Positions 23,901 to 37,492 of a stretch of 64,000 bases of DNA are shown in pieces. Position 1 is the stretch's first letter. Every line of letters starts with the position of its first letter. A model generated the notes under the pieces. It was not told the DNA's origin. It was given only the letters and a program-made list of their open reading frames with translations, and did not search any database. The DNA is from Symbiodinium natans (Eukaryota > Sar > Dinophyceae > Suessiales > Symbiodiniaceae): NCBI GenBank assembly GCA_905221605.1, contig CAJNDS010000202.1, positions 374,001 to 438,000 of the forward strand, in the 5' to 3' direction. Position numbers and translations under genes: made by a program.

Positions 23901-26900
23901 TCATCCCGAAGCCTAAGACTCCAACACTCAAGGGAGTCATACTCGGACTCTTAAGGATGCACCCCTGAGAGGCTCAATCAATGTACTCCTAACATGGCCC
24001 TAATATTTCCCATAGAGACTCTTTAACAAGGGTCCCCAAACCCCAAGCAAGAAACACAGAAGTGCTCAACCACAGCTTAAACCTAAACCCTACAGTGCGT
24101 AGCAACCAACCCTTCAATCTTTGCGCACGCGCCCTTGGAAACCCTAAACCCTATAAAAAATAAGGCCTACTGTCCCCGGGTACAAAATGAAAACCCCAAC
24201 ATTGGGATCATGGACCCTGTGCTACTATCGTGCCTATGAAGGATATGTGAACCATGAACCCTTTTAGGTAAACTATTTGCTTAAGAACACCAAAAACAAT
24301 GCAGAATGATAATCCCTATATTGCCCTTGTAAGGAATAATGTCCTGCTTGTTTTGGGGTTCTTAGGCAAGTACGAGGGGCTCGTCCTTAAGGGCCCTGGG
24401 TGAATCGGACTGGCCTGGCATTTGCAGACTCCGAAGGCTAATCTCGGTGGTTGCATTGCCAGCGGCCGTGGCGGCAGACACCTGGCACACTTTCAGAGGG
24501 GCTCCTAAACCCTAAACCCTAAACCCTAAACCCTAAACCCTAAACCCTAAACCCTTGGGAGAGCTCTGCCTTAAAGGGTTTGGGATCTGTAGGGTTTAGG
24601 GTTTAGAATTTGGGGTTCCGAGCTAAACCCTAAACCCTAAACTGCACCCAATGTGTCTCACAAGCACATCGAGGCCCTCCCTTCTTTTCGTGGCTGCCTG
24701 GCTCGCGACAACTGCGCCGCCGGATGTCTTCACCGTGCAAGTCACCTCGAGCTGGATTAGGGTTTAGGGTTTAGGGTTTGGGGTTTTTGGGTTCGGGGTT
24801 TAGGGTTGGGTTTTGGGTTTGGGTTGTTGAAAGGGCCAGGGTTTAGGCTTTCGGCTGTCGGAAAACTAGCATCCCCAAAACACTCGCCAATATCCCCCCT
24901 AAGGAGCCCCTGTCTACCCTCACCAATCCTTAAGTGTTGACACGAGCTTTCTTCAGATAGATTGAGGCTTCGAGGGCTCCTGGCAACACGGGACGGCAGG
25001 GTTCCAGTTGTTTAAGCCTGACACCTTATCCGAACTGGATTCCTAACCAAACCCTATCAGCCTACAAAGCCTACCTTGTTAACTCTGTAGTGCATGCCCT
25101 AAAGATGGATCCTAGAGGGATAAACACAGTTGAGATCATAACATGAGAACAAAGTGAGAACATAAGAAGGCTCATAAGATCAACCGCTCCTTCTATGAAA
25201 ACAAGTTTGCCATCCATTTTGAGAGCTTGCTTAGTGTCCATCCTCCCTGTGATGTAAACAGTCTGCTTATACACACCACCCGTCCTCTCTCTCATTTCCC
25301 GCTCATTTTCCGGACACGCTCTGCCTCATGTGTTGCTCATCTTAATACTACTGTCTGGGTCTTCTTATTCTCGTTGGTTCTCGCAGATAGCTGGTCTTTC
25401 CTTCCAGCAGTAAACACCCACTGGCCTGAGTGCTCACGTGGGTTTGGGCTTAGCCTTGGCGCCAGAACCCAAACCTCGACTTTCTGCAAACTTGCAGCCC
25501 TTTTCAACCCCGGCCTCCGCACTGGAATACCGGAAGAAACCCAACATGCAAAATGCTTCGGCAACCCCACGACTACTAGCGCCAAATCCCAAGAAAGAGT
25601 ATCTAGAAGCAAGTACTCCCCTCAACTGCCTCCAAGTTCTCTGTCGCATTCCTTGGATTCCCGGCCAGCAGATTCTACTTTGGGGGGATTTAGGGTGGGT
25701 TTAGGGATACTGCGCTTTTTTGCATGTGTAGCGACAGCCAGCCACATACTGCTTTTCTAGCTTCACGGCTCCTGGCCTAAACCCTAAACACCCTTATGTA
25801 ACCCTACATGCCTTGCCACGCAGTGCGTCCCACAATTCACACGCCAAGCATCCTTTTGTTCCGGAACGCCACAATTGGGTGCACCTGAAGGGTTTGGTGC
25901 CGTAGGTTTCTTAGCTGATATTTGGGGCTGAGGGTCAGAGTTATTGAGCGCTGTTTTCGGATATTGAGCGCTGTTTTCGGGTTGAGCGATTATAGTGGTT
26001 TGCCTTCAACGCCGGTTTCACTGTAGGTTGCTGAAAAACGGTACCACGTGTGTGCATATGCATATACATATGTATATATTTATATGTGTATATATATATA
26101 TATATATGTAAACTCTTTCAAATTTAATGTATATTTATGTATACTTCTTAAGCTTTGTATGTATGTATGTATGTATGTATGTATGTATGTATTTACGTGC
26201 AGGCTGCCATGGCAGCCACAAAGCTTTTCGCTGACCGGGCAAAACGTGCCAAGGAGGGAAAAGGAGCGATGCCTCCGGGGAACCACATGTTCACGCATGG
26301 GCGGCCATGGTGCGTGTGGCCATGGAAGACTCGGCGCTTGCCGAAGGAACATCGCAATGGCGCTGTGAATCCGGAAGCCATGTTGCATTCAGTTTCCGTG
26401 TGCAGACTGCGCAAAGCCTATGACCGTGACACGATGAAAGTGTTCTTCTCTGTGCACAGGAAGGCTGAAGCAGAACTGAGTTCCGTCAAGAAGGGGCTTG
26501 TGGCGCAAGGTGCTAAGGAGAAGATGGGGCAAGCGCCGCGTGCCGGCTTAGAGCGTGAAGTACAAGAAGTGATTGATGACCTCACCGCTACATACACATA
26601 ACATATGTGTGTATGTGTATACATATATATATCGGTGTGTAGCTCAGCACAAGAGGACACACAGAGGTGCAAGGGTTTGGGCTTAGGGCTCAAACAGGGT
26701 GAGCCCGTGAACTCTCCCGCAGCCTCCGCATCTGCGTTCGCTTCCGCCCCGCGCAGTGGGACTGACACCCGAGCCGGGGCGTAGACGCCCCAAGGGGCGA
26801 CGTGCACCTCAGGGTTTTAGGGTTTAGGGTTTAGCGTTTATATAGGGTTTAGGGTTTAGGGTTAGGGGCCCTTGTAGCAGCTTCAAGTTGTAACAGAAAC

Positions 26901-27965
26901 ACCTCGACAAGGGATCGAAGGGACCCGAATTTCTAGCTTCTTGGAGCAAGCCCCAGTTGTTGAGGTCGGGCTCAGAGTCCAACCAACTCTATAAAACCCC
27001 TTTCCCTTGTTGAATGCAAAGCCCTAAACCCTAAACTGCCCTAAGAAAGCCCTAACAACCCTGAACCATCAAACCCTAAACACTAAACCCTAAACCCTGA
27101 ACCCTGAACCCTAAACCCTAAACCCTAAACCCCTGAGGCCAAGGAGTGGAATCCACGGCACGGGATCGGCGACTGTAAGCCAGACATGGCGATAGATGCC
27201 TGGCAGCGAGGAACCATTGGCTGGTTCTTAGTCGAGAAGGAGGGAATGAGGTACCCTACATCATCCTTTAAGGGTTTAGGGTTAGGGTTTAGGGTTTAGG
27301 GTTTAGGGTTTAGGGTTTAGGGTTTAGGGTTTAGGGTTTAGGGTTTAGGGTTTAGGGTTTAGGGTTTAGGGTTTAGGGTTTAGGGCTTAGGGCTTAGGGT
27401 TTAGGGTTTAAATCAATATCATGGGTGTTTTGTGGTTCCTCAAGAAGGACTCTACTAGAGAAACCCATTCACCCGTACTCACTCACTCACTCTGCCCGAA
27501 GCACCAGCAAGGGAAACCGCGAAGCTGATAAAAGATGATCTGTAGCTGTTATGCTTCATGGCGAAAGAGCGGTCACTTTAGTCAGGTGGATATAAGGCGC
27601 CTAATTCCTCAATTCCCTACCAAGAAAGAAAGTCAGCAAACCCTATTACACCTTTTTTTGAGGAGAGACTGCAGTCCCTAAACCCTATTAAACCCTGAAA
27701 CCCTAAACCCTGAAACCCTGCAACCCTAAAACCCCGAAAAACCCTACAACCCTAAAACCTCAAAAACCCTGAAACCCTACCCTCAGGCGATATGATCCCT
27801 AAGCCCAATGGTTCCTTGCCGTCAGGCATCTACCCCTCAAACCCCTTAAGCCCTAATGCCTACAACCCTAAATCACTACCTTCAGATCCTAAACCCTCTA
27901 GAACTCGTGGTTCCTCGTTATATACATATATGTATACATGTATATATATATATATATATATGCAG

Positions 27966-28000
<35 letters not shown>

Positions 28001-31000
28001 TAAACTCTACTACGCTTGCGGGTTTAGGGAGGGGGTCTGCGCATCTGGGACTCTTGACTGTAAAAATGCTCTCCGTGGGCCTCCGCCATCGTACCACCAC
28101 CCGTCGGGGGAGGTCGCATCAGCATGCACTGCCAGCACGTTGCTGCAGTCCGGCCTAGAGCTTTAGGGATGTTAGGGTTTAGGGTTTAGGGCTAGCTTCT
28201 TTGCCTGGAGCTTGGGGGAATGCCTTGCTCTATTAGGGTTTAGGGCTAGCTTCTTTCAATGAATCCGGCTCCATCACGTAAGGCCCATTGATCCCCTCCC
28301 CTCACCCCCCCCCCCCCCCCCCCCCCCTCCCCCCAAGGTGCCTGGGTTCTAGAAGATGAAGCATGATCCCTAAACCCTAAACCCTAAACCCTAAACCCTA
28401 AACCCTAAACCCTAAACCCTAAACCCTAAACCCAAATTCCAGGCGAGCTGCGTCAGCTTGGCCACGCCCAGGTCTACAAGGAAGGGTGTGTAGCCGGAGC
28501 CATGGCCACCAAGATACACGCCATTCAGCCACACCTGTTCTTGGTTGCACTTAGGAGGGTAGTAAAAAAATAATCCGCCGACCCCAGCAGCAGCGGGGCG
28601 GCGTCAGTGAAGACCCATTTTTGTCCGCTCTAGGGGCTTTAGTGCATGGCCCCTTCCCTTCCCCCCCTCCACCCCCACACACACCCTGCCCATCCCATGC
28701 TACGCTCTTCGCGCCCGCTCCGCCCACCTCGCCTATGGCCCGCACTGCCCTTGCTGCCCGCCCACCCCGCTCATGGCTCCACCGCTTGCTCCGCTCTTCC
28801 CGCCCGTACTGCCCTTCTCATGGCCGCATGGTCCCCAAGGGCGTACCCTCCTCACCCCCACCCCGACTCCCACCCCCACATACACCCTGCCTATGGGTCC
28901 CTTCCTATGGCCCTATGGGCTGCCGCCCCCTCCGCTTGCTCCGCTTGCTCCGCTCTTCCCGCCCGTACGGCTCTTCTCATGGCCCCATGGTCCTGAAGGG
29001 CGTACGGCTCCATGGCTCCATGGCTCCGCCCTTCCCGCCCGCACTGCTTCTCATGGCCTCAAGGGCTCATGGCCCCATGGCTGCATGGTCCCATGGCCCC
29101 AGGCCCTTGGAGTCTGAGCTGAATTTTAGGGCTCGAGTGCATGCCCGCGCCCTCCGCTTGCTCCGCCCTTCCCGCCCGCACTGCCCTTCTCATGGCGCCG
29201 TGGTCTCCAAGGGCTCGCCATGGTCCCATGGCCCCACCCTATCAGCTGAATTCCCTCCGCTGGCTCTGCCCTTCCCGCCCTTCCCGCCCGCACTGCTTCT
29301 CATGGCCTCCAGGGCTCATGGCCCCATGGCTGCATCCCGCCCCATGGCTCCCATGGCTTCACGGCTTTGGACCCAGCTGACTTTGAAGGGTCCCAGTGCC
29401 TGCCCGCCCTCTCCGCCCTCCCCGCCCCCTCCGCCCTTTCCGCCCCCTCCACCCTTCCCGCTCCGCCCCATCCGCCCTTCCCGCTCCATGGCGCCGCCCT
29501 TTCCGCCCTTTCCGCCCCCTCCGCCCTTCCCGCTCCATGGCGCTCCATGGCTCCATGGTCCCATGGTCCCATCCCGCCCGGCTTCAGACCTTATCATCCG
29601 CCTTCTCCGCCGCCTCTGCCCTTCCTTTGCCCCCCCATGGCCTCATGGCCCCATGCCTCTCACCCTCAATGATGGCCCCATGGCTCCATGGTCCTTGGGA
29701 CCCTCCCTTGGGACCCTCTCAGCTGACTTTTTACAGGGTCCCAGCATGCTCTCCGCCCTCCCCGCCCCTCCGCCCTTTCCGCCCTTTCCGCCGCCTTCCC
29801 GCTCCGCCCCCTCCGCCCTTCCCGCTCCATGGCGCTCCATATGGTTCCCGCCCCCTCCGCCCTTCCCGCCCCATGGCGCTCCTGGTTTCATTGGTCCCAT
29901 GCCCCATGGCTCCCACGGCCTCATGTCCCTGCACCTTTTCCTCCGCCTTCTCCGCCGCCTCTGCCCTTCCTTTACCCCCCATGGCTCACCCTTAATGGCT
30001 CATGGCCCCATGGCTCCATGGTCCCATCCCACCCCAAGGGTCCCAGTGCATGCCCGCCCTCTCCGCCCTCCCCGCCCCCTCCGCCCTTTCCGCCCTTTCC
30101 GCCCCCTCCGCCCTTCCCGCTCCGCCCCCTCCGCCCTTCCCGCTCGCGCCCCCTCCGCCCATGGCGCTCCATGGCTTCATTGGTCCCATGCCCCATGGCT
30201 CCCACGGCCTCACGTCCCTGCACCTTTTCATCCGCCTTCTCCGCCGCCTCTGCCCTTCCTAATGGCTCATGGCCCCATGGCTCCATGGTCCCATCCCGCC
30301 CCATGGCTCCCATGGCTTCACGGCTTTGGACCCTATCATGGCCCCATGCCTCTCACCCTCAACCGCCCCATGGCGCTCCATGGCTTCTCCCACGCCTCAC
30401 GTCTGGACCTTTTCATCCGCCTTCTCCGCCGCCTCTGCCCTTCCTAATGGCTCTCACGGCTTTGGACCCTATCAGCTGACTTTAAAGGGTCCCAGTGCAT
30501 GCCCGCCCTCTCCGCCCTCCCCGCCCTTTCCGCCCTTTCCGCCCTTCCCGCTCCATGGCGCTCCATGGCTCCATGGTCCCATGGTCCCATCCCGCCCGGC
30601 TTCAGACCTTATCATCCGCCTTCTCCGCCGCCTCTGCCCTTCCTTTGCCCCCCCATGGCCTCATGGCCCCATGCCTCTCACCCCCTCCGCCTTTTCCGCC
30701 CTTTCCGCCCCCTCCGCCCTTCCCGCTCCGCCCCCTCCGCCCTTCCCGCTCCATGGCGCTCCATATGGTTCCCGCCCCCTCCGCCCTTCCCGCCCCATGG
30801 CGCTCCTGGCTTCATTGGTCCCATGCCCCATGGCTCCCACGGCCTCACCATGGCCTCATGGCCCCATGCCTCTCACCCTTATGGCTCATGGCCCCATGGC
30901 TCCATGGTCCCATCCCGCCCATGGCTCCCATGGCTTCACGGCTTTCTATCAGCTGACTTTCAAGGGTCCCAGTGCATGCCCGCCCTCTCCGCCCTCCCCG

Positions 31001-34000
31001 CCCCCTCCGCCCTTTCCGCCCTTTCCGCCCCCTCCGCCCTTCCTGCTCCATGGCGCTCCATCGCTCCATGGTCCCATGGCCCCATCCCGCCCGGCTTCAG
31101 ACCTTATCATCCGCCTTCTCCGCCGCCTCCTTCCTTTGCCCCCCCATGGCCTCATGGCCCCATGCCTCTCACCCTCAATGGCTCATGGCCCCATGGCTCC
31201 ATGGTCCCATCCCGCCGCATGGCTCCCATGGCTTCACCTTGAAACCCTCTCAGCTGACTTTAAAGGGTCGCAGTGCATGCCCGCCCTCTCCGCCCTCCCC
31301 GCCCCTCCGCCCTTTCCGCCCTTTCCGCCCCCTCCACCCTTCCCGCTCCGCCCCCTCCGCCCTTCCCGCTCCATGGCGCTCCATATGGTTCCCGCCCCCT
31401 CCGCCCATGGCGCTCCTGGCTTCATTGGTCCCATGCCCCATGGCTCCCACGGCCTCATGTCCCTGGACCTTTTCCTCCGCCTTCTCTCACCCTTAATGGC
31501 TCATGGCCCCATGGCTCCATGGTCCCATCCCGCCCCATGGCAGCCATTTGGACCCTATCAGCTGACTTTAAAGGGTCCCAGTGCATGCCCGCCCTCTCCG
31601 CCCTCCCCGCCCCCTCCGCCCTTTCCGCCCTTTCCGCCCCCTCCGCCCTTCCCGCTCCGCCCCCTCCGCCCTTCCCGCTCCATGGCGCTCCATATGGTTC
31701 CCGCCCCCTCCGCCCTTCCCGCCCCATGGCGCTCCATGGCTTCATTGGTCCCATGCCCCATTGGCTCCCACGGCCTCACGTCCCTGCACCTTTTCATCCG
31801 CCTTCTCCGCCGCCTCTGCCCTTCCTAATGCCTCATGGCCCCATGGCTCCATGGCCCCATCCCGCCCCATGGCTCCCATGGCTTCACGGCTTTGGACCCT
31901 GTCAGCTAACTCTTTAAAGGGTCGCAGTGCATGCCCGCCCTCTCCGCCCTCCCCGCCCCCTCCGCCCTTTCCGCCCTTTCCGCCCCCTCCGCCCTTCCCG
32001 CTCCACGGCGCTCCATGGCTCCATGGTCCCATGGCCCCATGGTCCCATCCTGCTTCAGACCTTATCATCCGCCTTCTCCGCCGCCTCTGCCCTTCCTTGC
32101 CCCCCCATGGCCTCATGGCTCCATGCCTCTCACCCTCAACCGCCCCATGGCGCTCCATGGCTTCTCCCACGCCTCACGTCTGGACCTTTTCATCCGCCTT
32201 CTCCGCCGCCTCTGCCCTTCCTAATGGCTCATGGTTCCATGGCTCCATGGTCCCATCCCACCCCATGGCTCCCATGGCTTTGGACCCTATCAGCTGACTT
32301 GAAAGGGTCCCAGTGCATGCCCGCCCTCTCCGCCCTCCCCGCCTCCGCCCTTTCCGCCCTTTCCACCCCCTCCGCCTTTCCCGCTCCATGGCTCCATGGT
32401 CCCATGGCCCCATGGTCCCATCCCGCCCGGCTTCAGACCCTTCTCCGCCGATGGCTCATGGCCCCATGGCTCCATGGTCCCACCGCATGGCTCCCATGGC
32501 TTCACGGCTTTGGACCCTATCAGCTGACTGTAAAGGGTCCCAGTGCATGCCCGCCCTCTCCGCCCTCCCCGCCCCCTCCGCCCTTTCCGCCCTTTCCGCC
32601 CCCTCCGCCCTTCCCGCTCCATGGCGCTCCATGGCTCCATGGTCTCATGGTCCCATCCCGCCCGGCTTCAGACCTTATCATCCGCCTTCTCCGCCCGCCA
32701 TGGCCTCATGGCCCCATGCCTCTCACCCTCAATGGCTCATGGCCCCATGGCTCCATGGTCCCAGCCGCCCCATGGCTCCCATGGCTTCACCTTCTTGGGA
32801 CCCTCTCAGCTGACTTTAAAGGGTCCCAGTGCATGCCCGCCCTCTCCGCCCTCCCCGCCCCTCCGCCCTTTCCGCCCTTCCCGCTCCATGGCGCTCCATA
32901 TATGGTTCCCGCCCCCTCCGCCCTTCCCGCCCCATGGCTCCCACGGCCTCATGTCCCTGGACCTTTTCCTCCGCCCCCCATGGCCTCATGGCCCCATGCC
33001 TCTCACCCTTAATGGCTCATGGCCCCATGGCTCCATGGTCCCATCCCGCCCCATGGCTCCCATGGCTTCACGGCTTTGGACCCTATCAGCTGACTTTAAA
33101 GGGTCCCAGTGCATGCCCGCCCTCTCCGCCCTCCCCGCCCCCTCCGCTCTTTCCGCCCTTTCCGCCCCCTCCGCCCTTCCCGCTCCATGGCGCTCCATAT
33201 CATATGGTTCCCATGGCTCCCACGGCTCACGTCCCTGCACCTTTTCATCCGCCTTCTCCGCCGCCTCTGCCCTTCCTAATGGCTCATGGCCCCATGGCTC
33301 TCATGGCCCCATGCCTCTCACCCTCAACCGCCCCATGGCGCTCCATGGCTTCTCCCACGCCTCACGTCTGGACCTTTTCATCCGCCTTCTCCGCCGCCTC
33401 TGCCCTTCCTAATGGCTCATGGCCCCATGGCTCCATGGTCCCATCCCGCCCCATGGCTCCCATGGCTTCACGGCTTTGGACCCTATCAGCTGACTTTAAA
33501 GGGTCCCAGTGCATGCCCGCCCTCTCCGCCCTCCCCGCCCCCTCCGCCCTTTCCGCCCTTTCCGCCCCCTCCGCCCTTCCCGCTCCATGGCGCTCCAGTC
33601 CCTGGACCTTTTCCTCCGCCTTCTCTCACCCTTAATGGCTCATGGCCCCATGGCTCCATGGTCCCATCCCGCGCCATGGCTCCCATGGCTTCACGGCTTT
33701 GGACCCTATCAGCTGACTTTAAAGGGTCCCAGTGCATGCCCGCCCTCTCCGCCCTCCCCGCCCCCTCCGCCCTTTCCGCCCCCTCTGCCCTTCCCACTCC
33801 GCCCCCTCCGCCCTTCCCGCTCCATCTGGCGCTCCATATGGTTCCCGCCCCCTCCGCCCCTCCCGCCCCATGGCGCTCCATGGCTTCATTGGTCCCATGC
33901 CCCATGGCTCCCACGGCCTCACGTCTGCACCTTTTCATCCGCCTTCTCCGCCGCCTCTGCCCTTCCTAATGGCTCATGGCCCCATGCCTCTCACCCTCAA

Positions 34001-37000
34001 TGGCTCATGGCCCCATGGCTCCATGGTCCCATCCCGCCCCATGGCTCCCATGGCTTCACCTTGGGGCCCTCTCAGCTGACTTTAAAGGGTCCCAGTGCAT
34101 GCCCGCCCTCTCCGCCCTCCCCGCCCCTCCGCCCTTTCCGCCCTTTCCGCCCCCTCTGCCCTTCCCGCTCCGCCCCCTCCGCCCTTCCCGCTCCATATGG
34201 TTCCCGCCCCCTCCGCCCTTCCCGCCCCACGGCGCTCCTGGCTTCATTGGTCCCATGCCCCATGGCTCCCACGGCCTCATGTCCCTCTGGACGTTTCCTC
34301 CGCCTTCTCCGCCGCCTCTGCCCTTCCTTTACCCCCCCCATGGCCTCATGGCCCCATGCCTCTCACCCTTAATGGCTCATGGCCCCATGGCTCCATGGTC
34401 CCATCCCGCCCCATGGCTCCCATGGCTTCACGGCTTTCTATCAGCTGACTTTAAAGGGTCCCAGTGCATGCCCGCCCTCTCCGCCCTCCCCGCCCCCTCC
34501 GCCCTTCCCGCTCCATCTGGCGCTCCATATGGTTCCCGCCCCCTCCGCCCCTCCCGCCCCATGGCGCTCCATGGCTTCATTGGTCCCATGCCCCATGGCT
34601 CCCACGGCCTCACGTCTGCACCTTTTCATCCGCCTTCTCCGCCGCCTCTGCCCTTCCTAATGGCTCATGGCCCCATGGCTCCATGGTCCCATCCCGCCCC
34701 ATGGCTCCCATGGCTTCACGGCTTTGGACCCTATCAGCTGACTTAAAGGGTCCCAGTGCATGCCCGCCCTCTCCGCCCTCCCCGCCCCCTGGCGCTCCAT
34801 GGCTCCATGGTCCCATGGCCCCATGGTCCCATCCCGCCCGGCTTCAGACCTTATCATCCGCCTTCTCCCTGCCCTTCCTTGCCCCCCCATGGCCTCATGG
34901 CCCCATGCCTCTCACCCTCAACCGCCCCATGGCGCTCCATGGCTTCTCCCAGCCCTTCCCGCTCCATGGCGCTCCATGGCTCCATGGTCCCATGGCCCCA
35001 TGGTCCCATCCCGGACCTTATCATCCGCCTTCTCCGCCGCCTCTGCCCTTCCTTGCCCCCCCATGGCCTCATGGCCCCATGCCTCTCACCCTCAACCGCC
35101 CCATGGCGCTCCATGGCTTCTCCCACGCCTCACGTCTGGACCTTTTCATCCGCCTTCTCCGCCGCCTCTGCCCTTCCTAATGGCTCATGGCCCCATGGCT
35201 CCATGGTCCCATCCCGCCCCATGGCTCCCATGGCTTCACGGCTTTGGACCCTATCAGCTGACTTTAAAGGGTCCCAGTGCATGCCCGCCCTCTCCGCCCT
35301 CCCCGCCCCCTCCGCCCTTTCCGCCCTTTCCGCCCCCGCCGCCCTTCCCGCTCCATGGCGCTCCATGGCTCCATGGTCCCATGGCCCCATGGTCCCATCC
35401 CGCCCGGCTTCAAACCTTATCATCCGCCTTCTCCGCCGCCTCTGCCCTTCCTTTGCCCCCCCATGGCTTCATGGCCCCATGCCTCTCACCCTCAATGGCT
35501 CATGGCCCCATGGCTCCATGGTCCCATCCCGCCCCATGGCTCCCATGGCTTCACCTTGGGACCCTCTCAGCTGACTTTAAAGGGTCCCAGTGCATGCCCG
35601 CCCTCTCCGCCCTCCCCGCCCCTCCGCCCTTTCCGCCCTTTCCGCCCCCTCCGCCCTTCCCGCTCCGCCCCCTCCGCCCTTCCCGCTCCATGGCGCTCCA
35701 TATGGTTCCCGCCCCCTCCGCCCTTCCCGCCCCATGGCGCTCCTGGCTTCATTGGTCCCATGCCCCATGGCTCCCACGGCCTCATGTCCCTCTGGACCTT
35801 TTCCTCCGCCTTCTCCGCCGCCTCTGCCCTTCCTTTACCCCCCCATGGCCTCATGGCCCCATGCCTCTCACCCTTAATGGCTCATGGCCCCATGGCTCCA
35901 CGAGGAACAGGCGCAGGGAATACACAAGCACCCCTGACACCCGAAGCCGTCCAAAGCGCAAGCCCGGACGGCCTCGTGTTCACGTGACATCCTGCCGACG
36001 GAACCCTGCAGACCCCCCTCCACCCTGCCCCCTAGCCCTGGACCCTACACCCCGCACCGTCCGCCTGGCTGTGCTTCCCCTGTTGGGGGTCGGCGGCACT
36101 GGCGGTAGCCATTAAATTAAGCTTTTAGCTGCCTTATTAAGAAACCCAATAAACCCAAAAAGGCTAAGGATCTAAAGTTGTCAGTAAAGCACCACAAAGA
36201 GGTTAGAGTTAGAAGTCAGCTGTTGCCCAGGATCTACGATGACCCTCAGCACCCTGTGAAATGTGGTCCTCTTAAACCCAATATATAGAGAAATATATAT
36301 ATATATATATAGTATCCCAATGGCCTACCGAGTCATAATTCTAGGAGCTGGCAGAAGAGCCTTACAGTCATAGATTTAGTAGTTTTCTTTCGCGAAAGCT
36401 GCAAACTTTGCATCCGGGCTTGGGCAGTCGGCCGAGAATGGAAGCAAACCGATGCAGCCGAGCTCAGCTCAAGCCAAGGTACCGAAACTAGACTTAGAAG
36501 TAAAGCTGCAGAGGGCCTAAACTAAAGCTAAACCCTAAACCCTAAACCCTAAACCCTAAACCCTAAACCCTAAACCCTAAACCCTAAACCCTAAACCCTA
36601 AACCCAACAGGTCCACAAGGGTTTAGGGTTCAGGGGCTTCATATCCCACCTGGCTGCGAACCATGACACCCTCAAACTCGAGCCAGGCGTACCTGCACCA
36701 AGAAGCTTGAAGGGGGCTCATAGGGTTTAGGGTTTAGGGTTCAGGATTACGTGGCTAAGGGGGATTAGGATTTGGGTTCCCAGAAGCTTCCATAGGTATT
36801 AGGGATTTACGGTTTAGGGTTTTAGGGTTCCGGGGTTTAGGGTAGTTTAGAGAATTTAGGGCACGGCAACCCCTACCAAGTCTGAACTGCATATCCCAAG
36901 ATGAACTTATTCACAAAAAAACCTAAACCCTAAACCCTAAAACCCTGCAGGCATTCAGTGGCCAAGATGCCTCTTGCCAGAGGCGATGTCTGCAGCTTCG

Positions 37001-37443
37001 GGTATGCAGACCTTCCTGGAATGGGTGGTTTCAAAACCACTACGCAAAACTAACCCCTAAACCTATACTCCCTCTGGAGCCATGACAGAAACACTAGTTG
37101 TCTAAATAATTCCAGTCTTTGGAACTGATGCACAAACAACACACATGATTCCTAAGGAAACTGTACCGGATTCAGGATTTTTACAGCAAAGCCCTTAGCC
37201 CAATTCAAGTCCAACTCAAGACCTGGAGCGTGCTTTGCTGTCGCTGGATAGGGCTTGGCAGAGCCCTTTTGTAGTTCCTTTGGCCGTCTGAAGTATATGG
37301 CGAGGGCTTGGGGGTTGGGAGTTTTGGGAACAGCTAAAACCTGTACGTCAAACTTGCCCCTCCAATGAAGTTTTGAAACTGTGAAGCTTCCACCATATGT
37401 ATATATATATATATATCGTCGTCGTCATCATCATCATCAGCAG

Positions 37444-37492
<49 letters not shown>

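Noticed and set aside
26155-26200. Start of the 26.2-kb frame at the MYVCMYVC run
   Set aside because: That part is translation of a (GTAT)n microsatellite. The ATG at 26209 is the better start.
28621-36115. Very long plus-strand open frames (up to 608 codons) in the C-rich region
   Set aside because: All frames on both strands are open because the minisatellite lacks stop words. Translations are Pro/Ser/Arg/Ala or Gly/Glu/Arg repeats, and the region is an intron of the GH2 gene.
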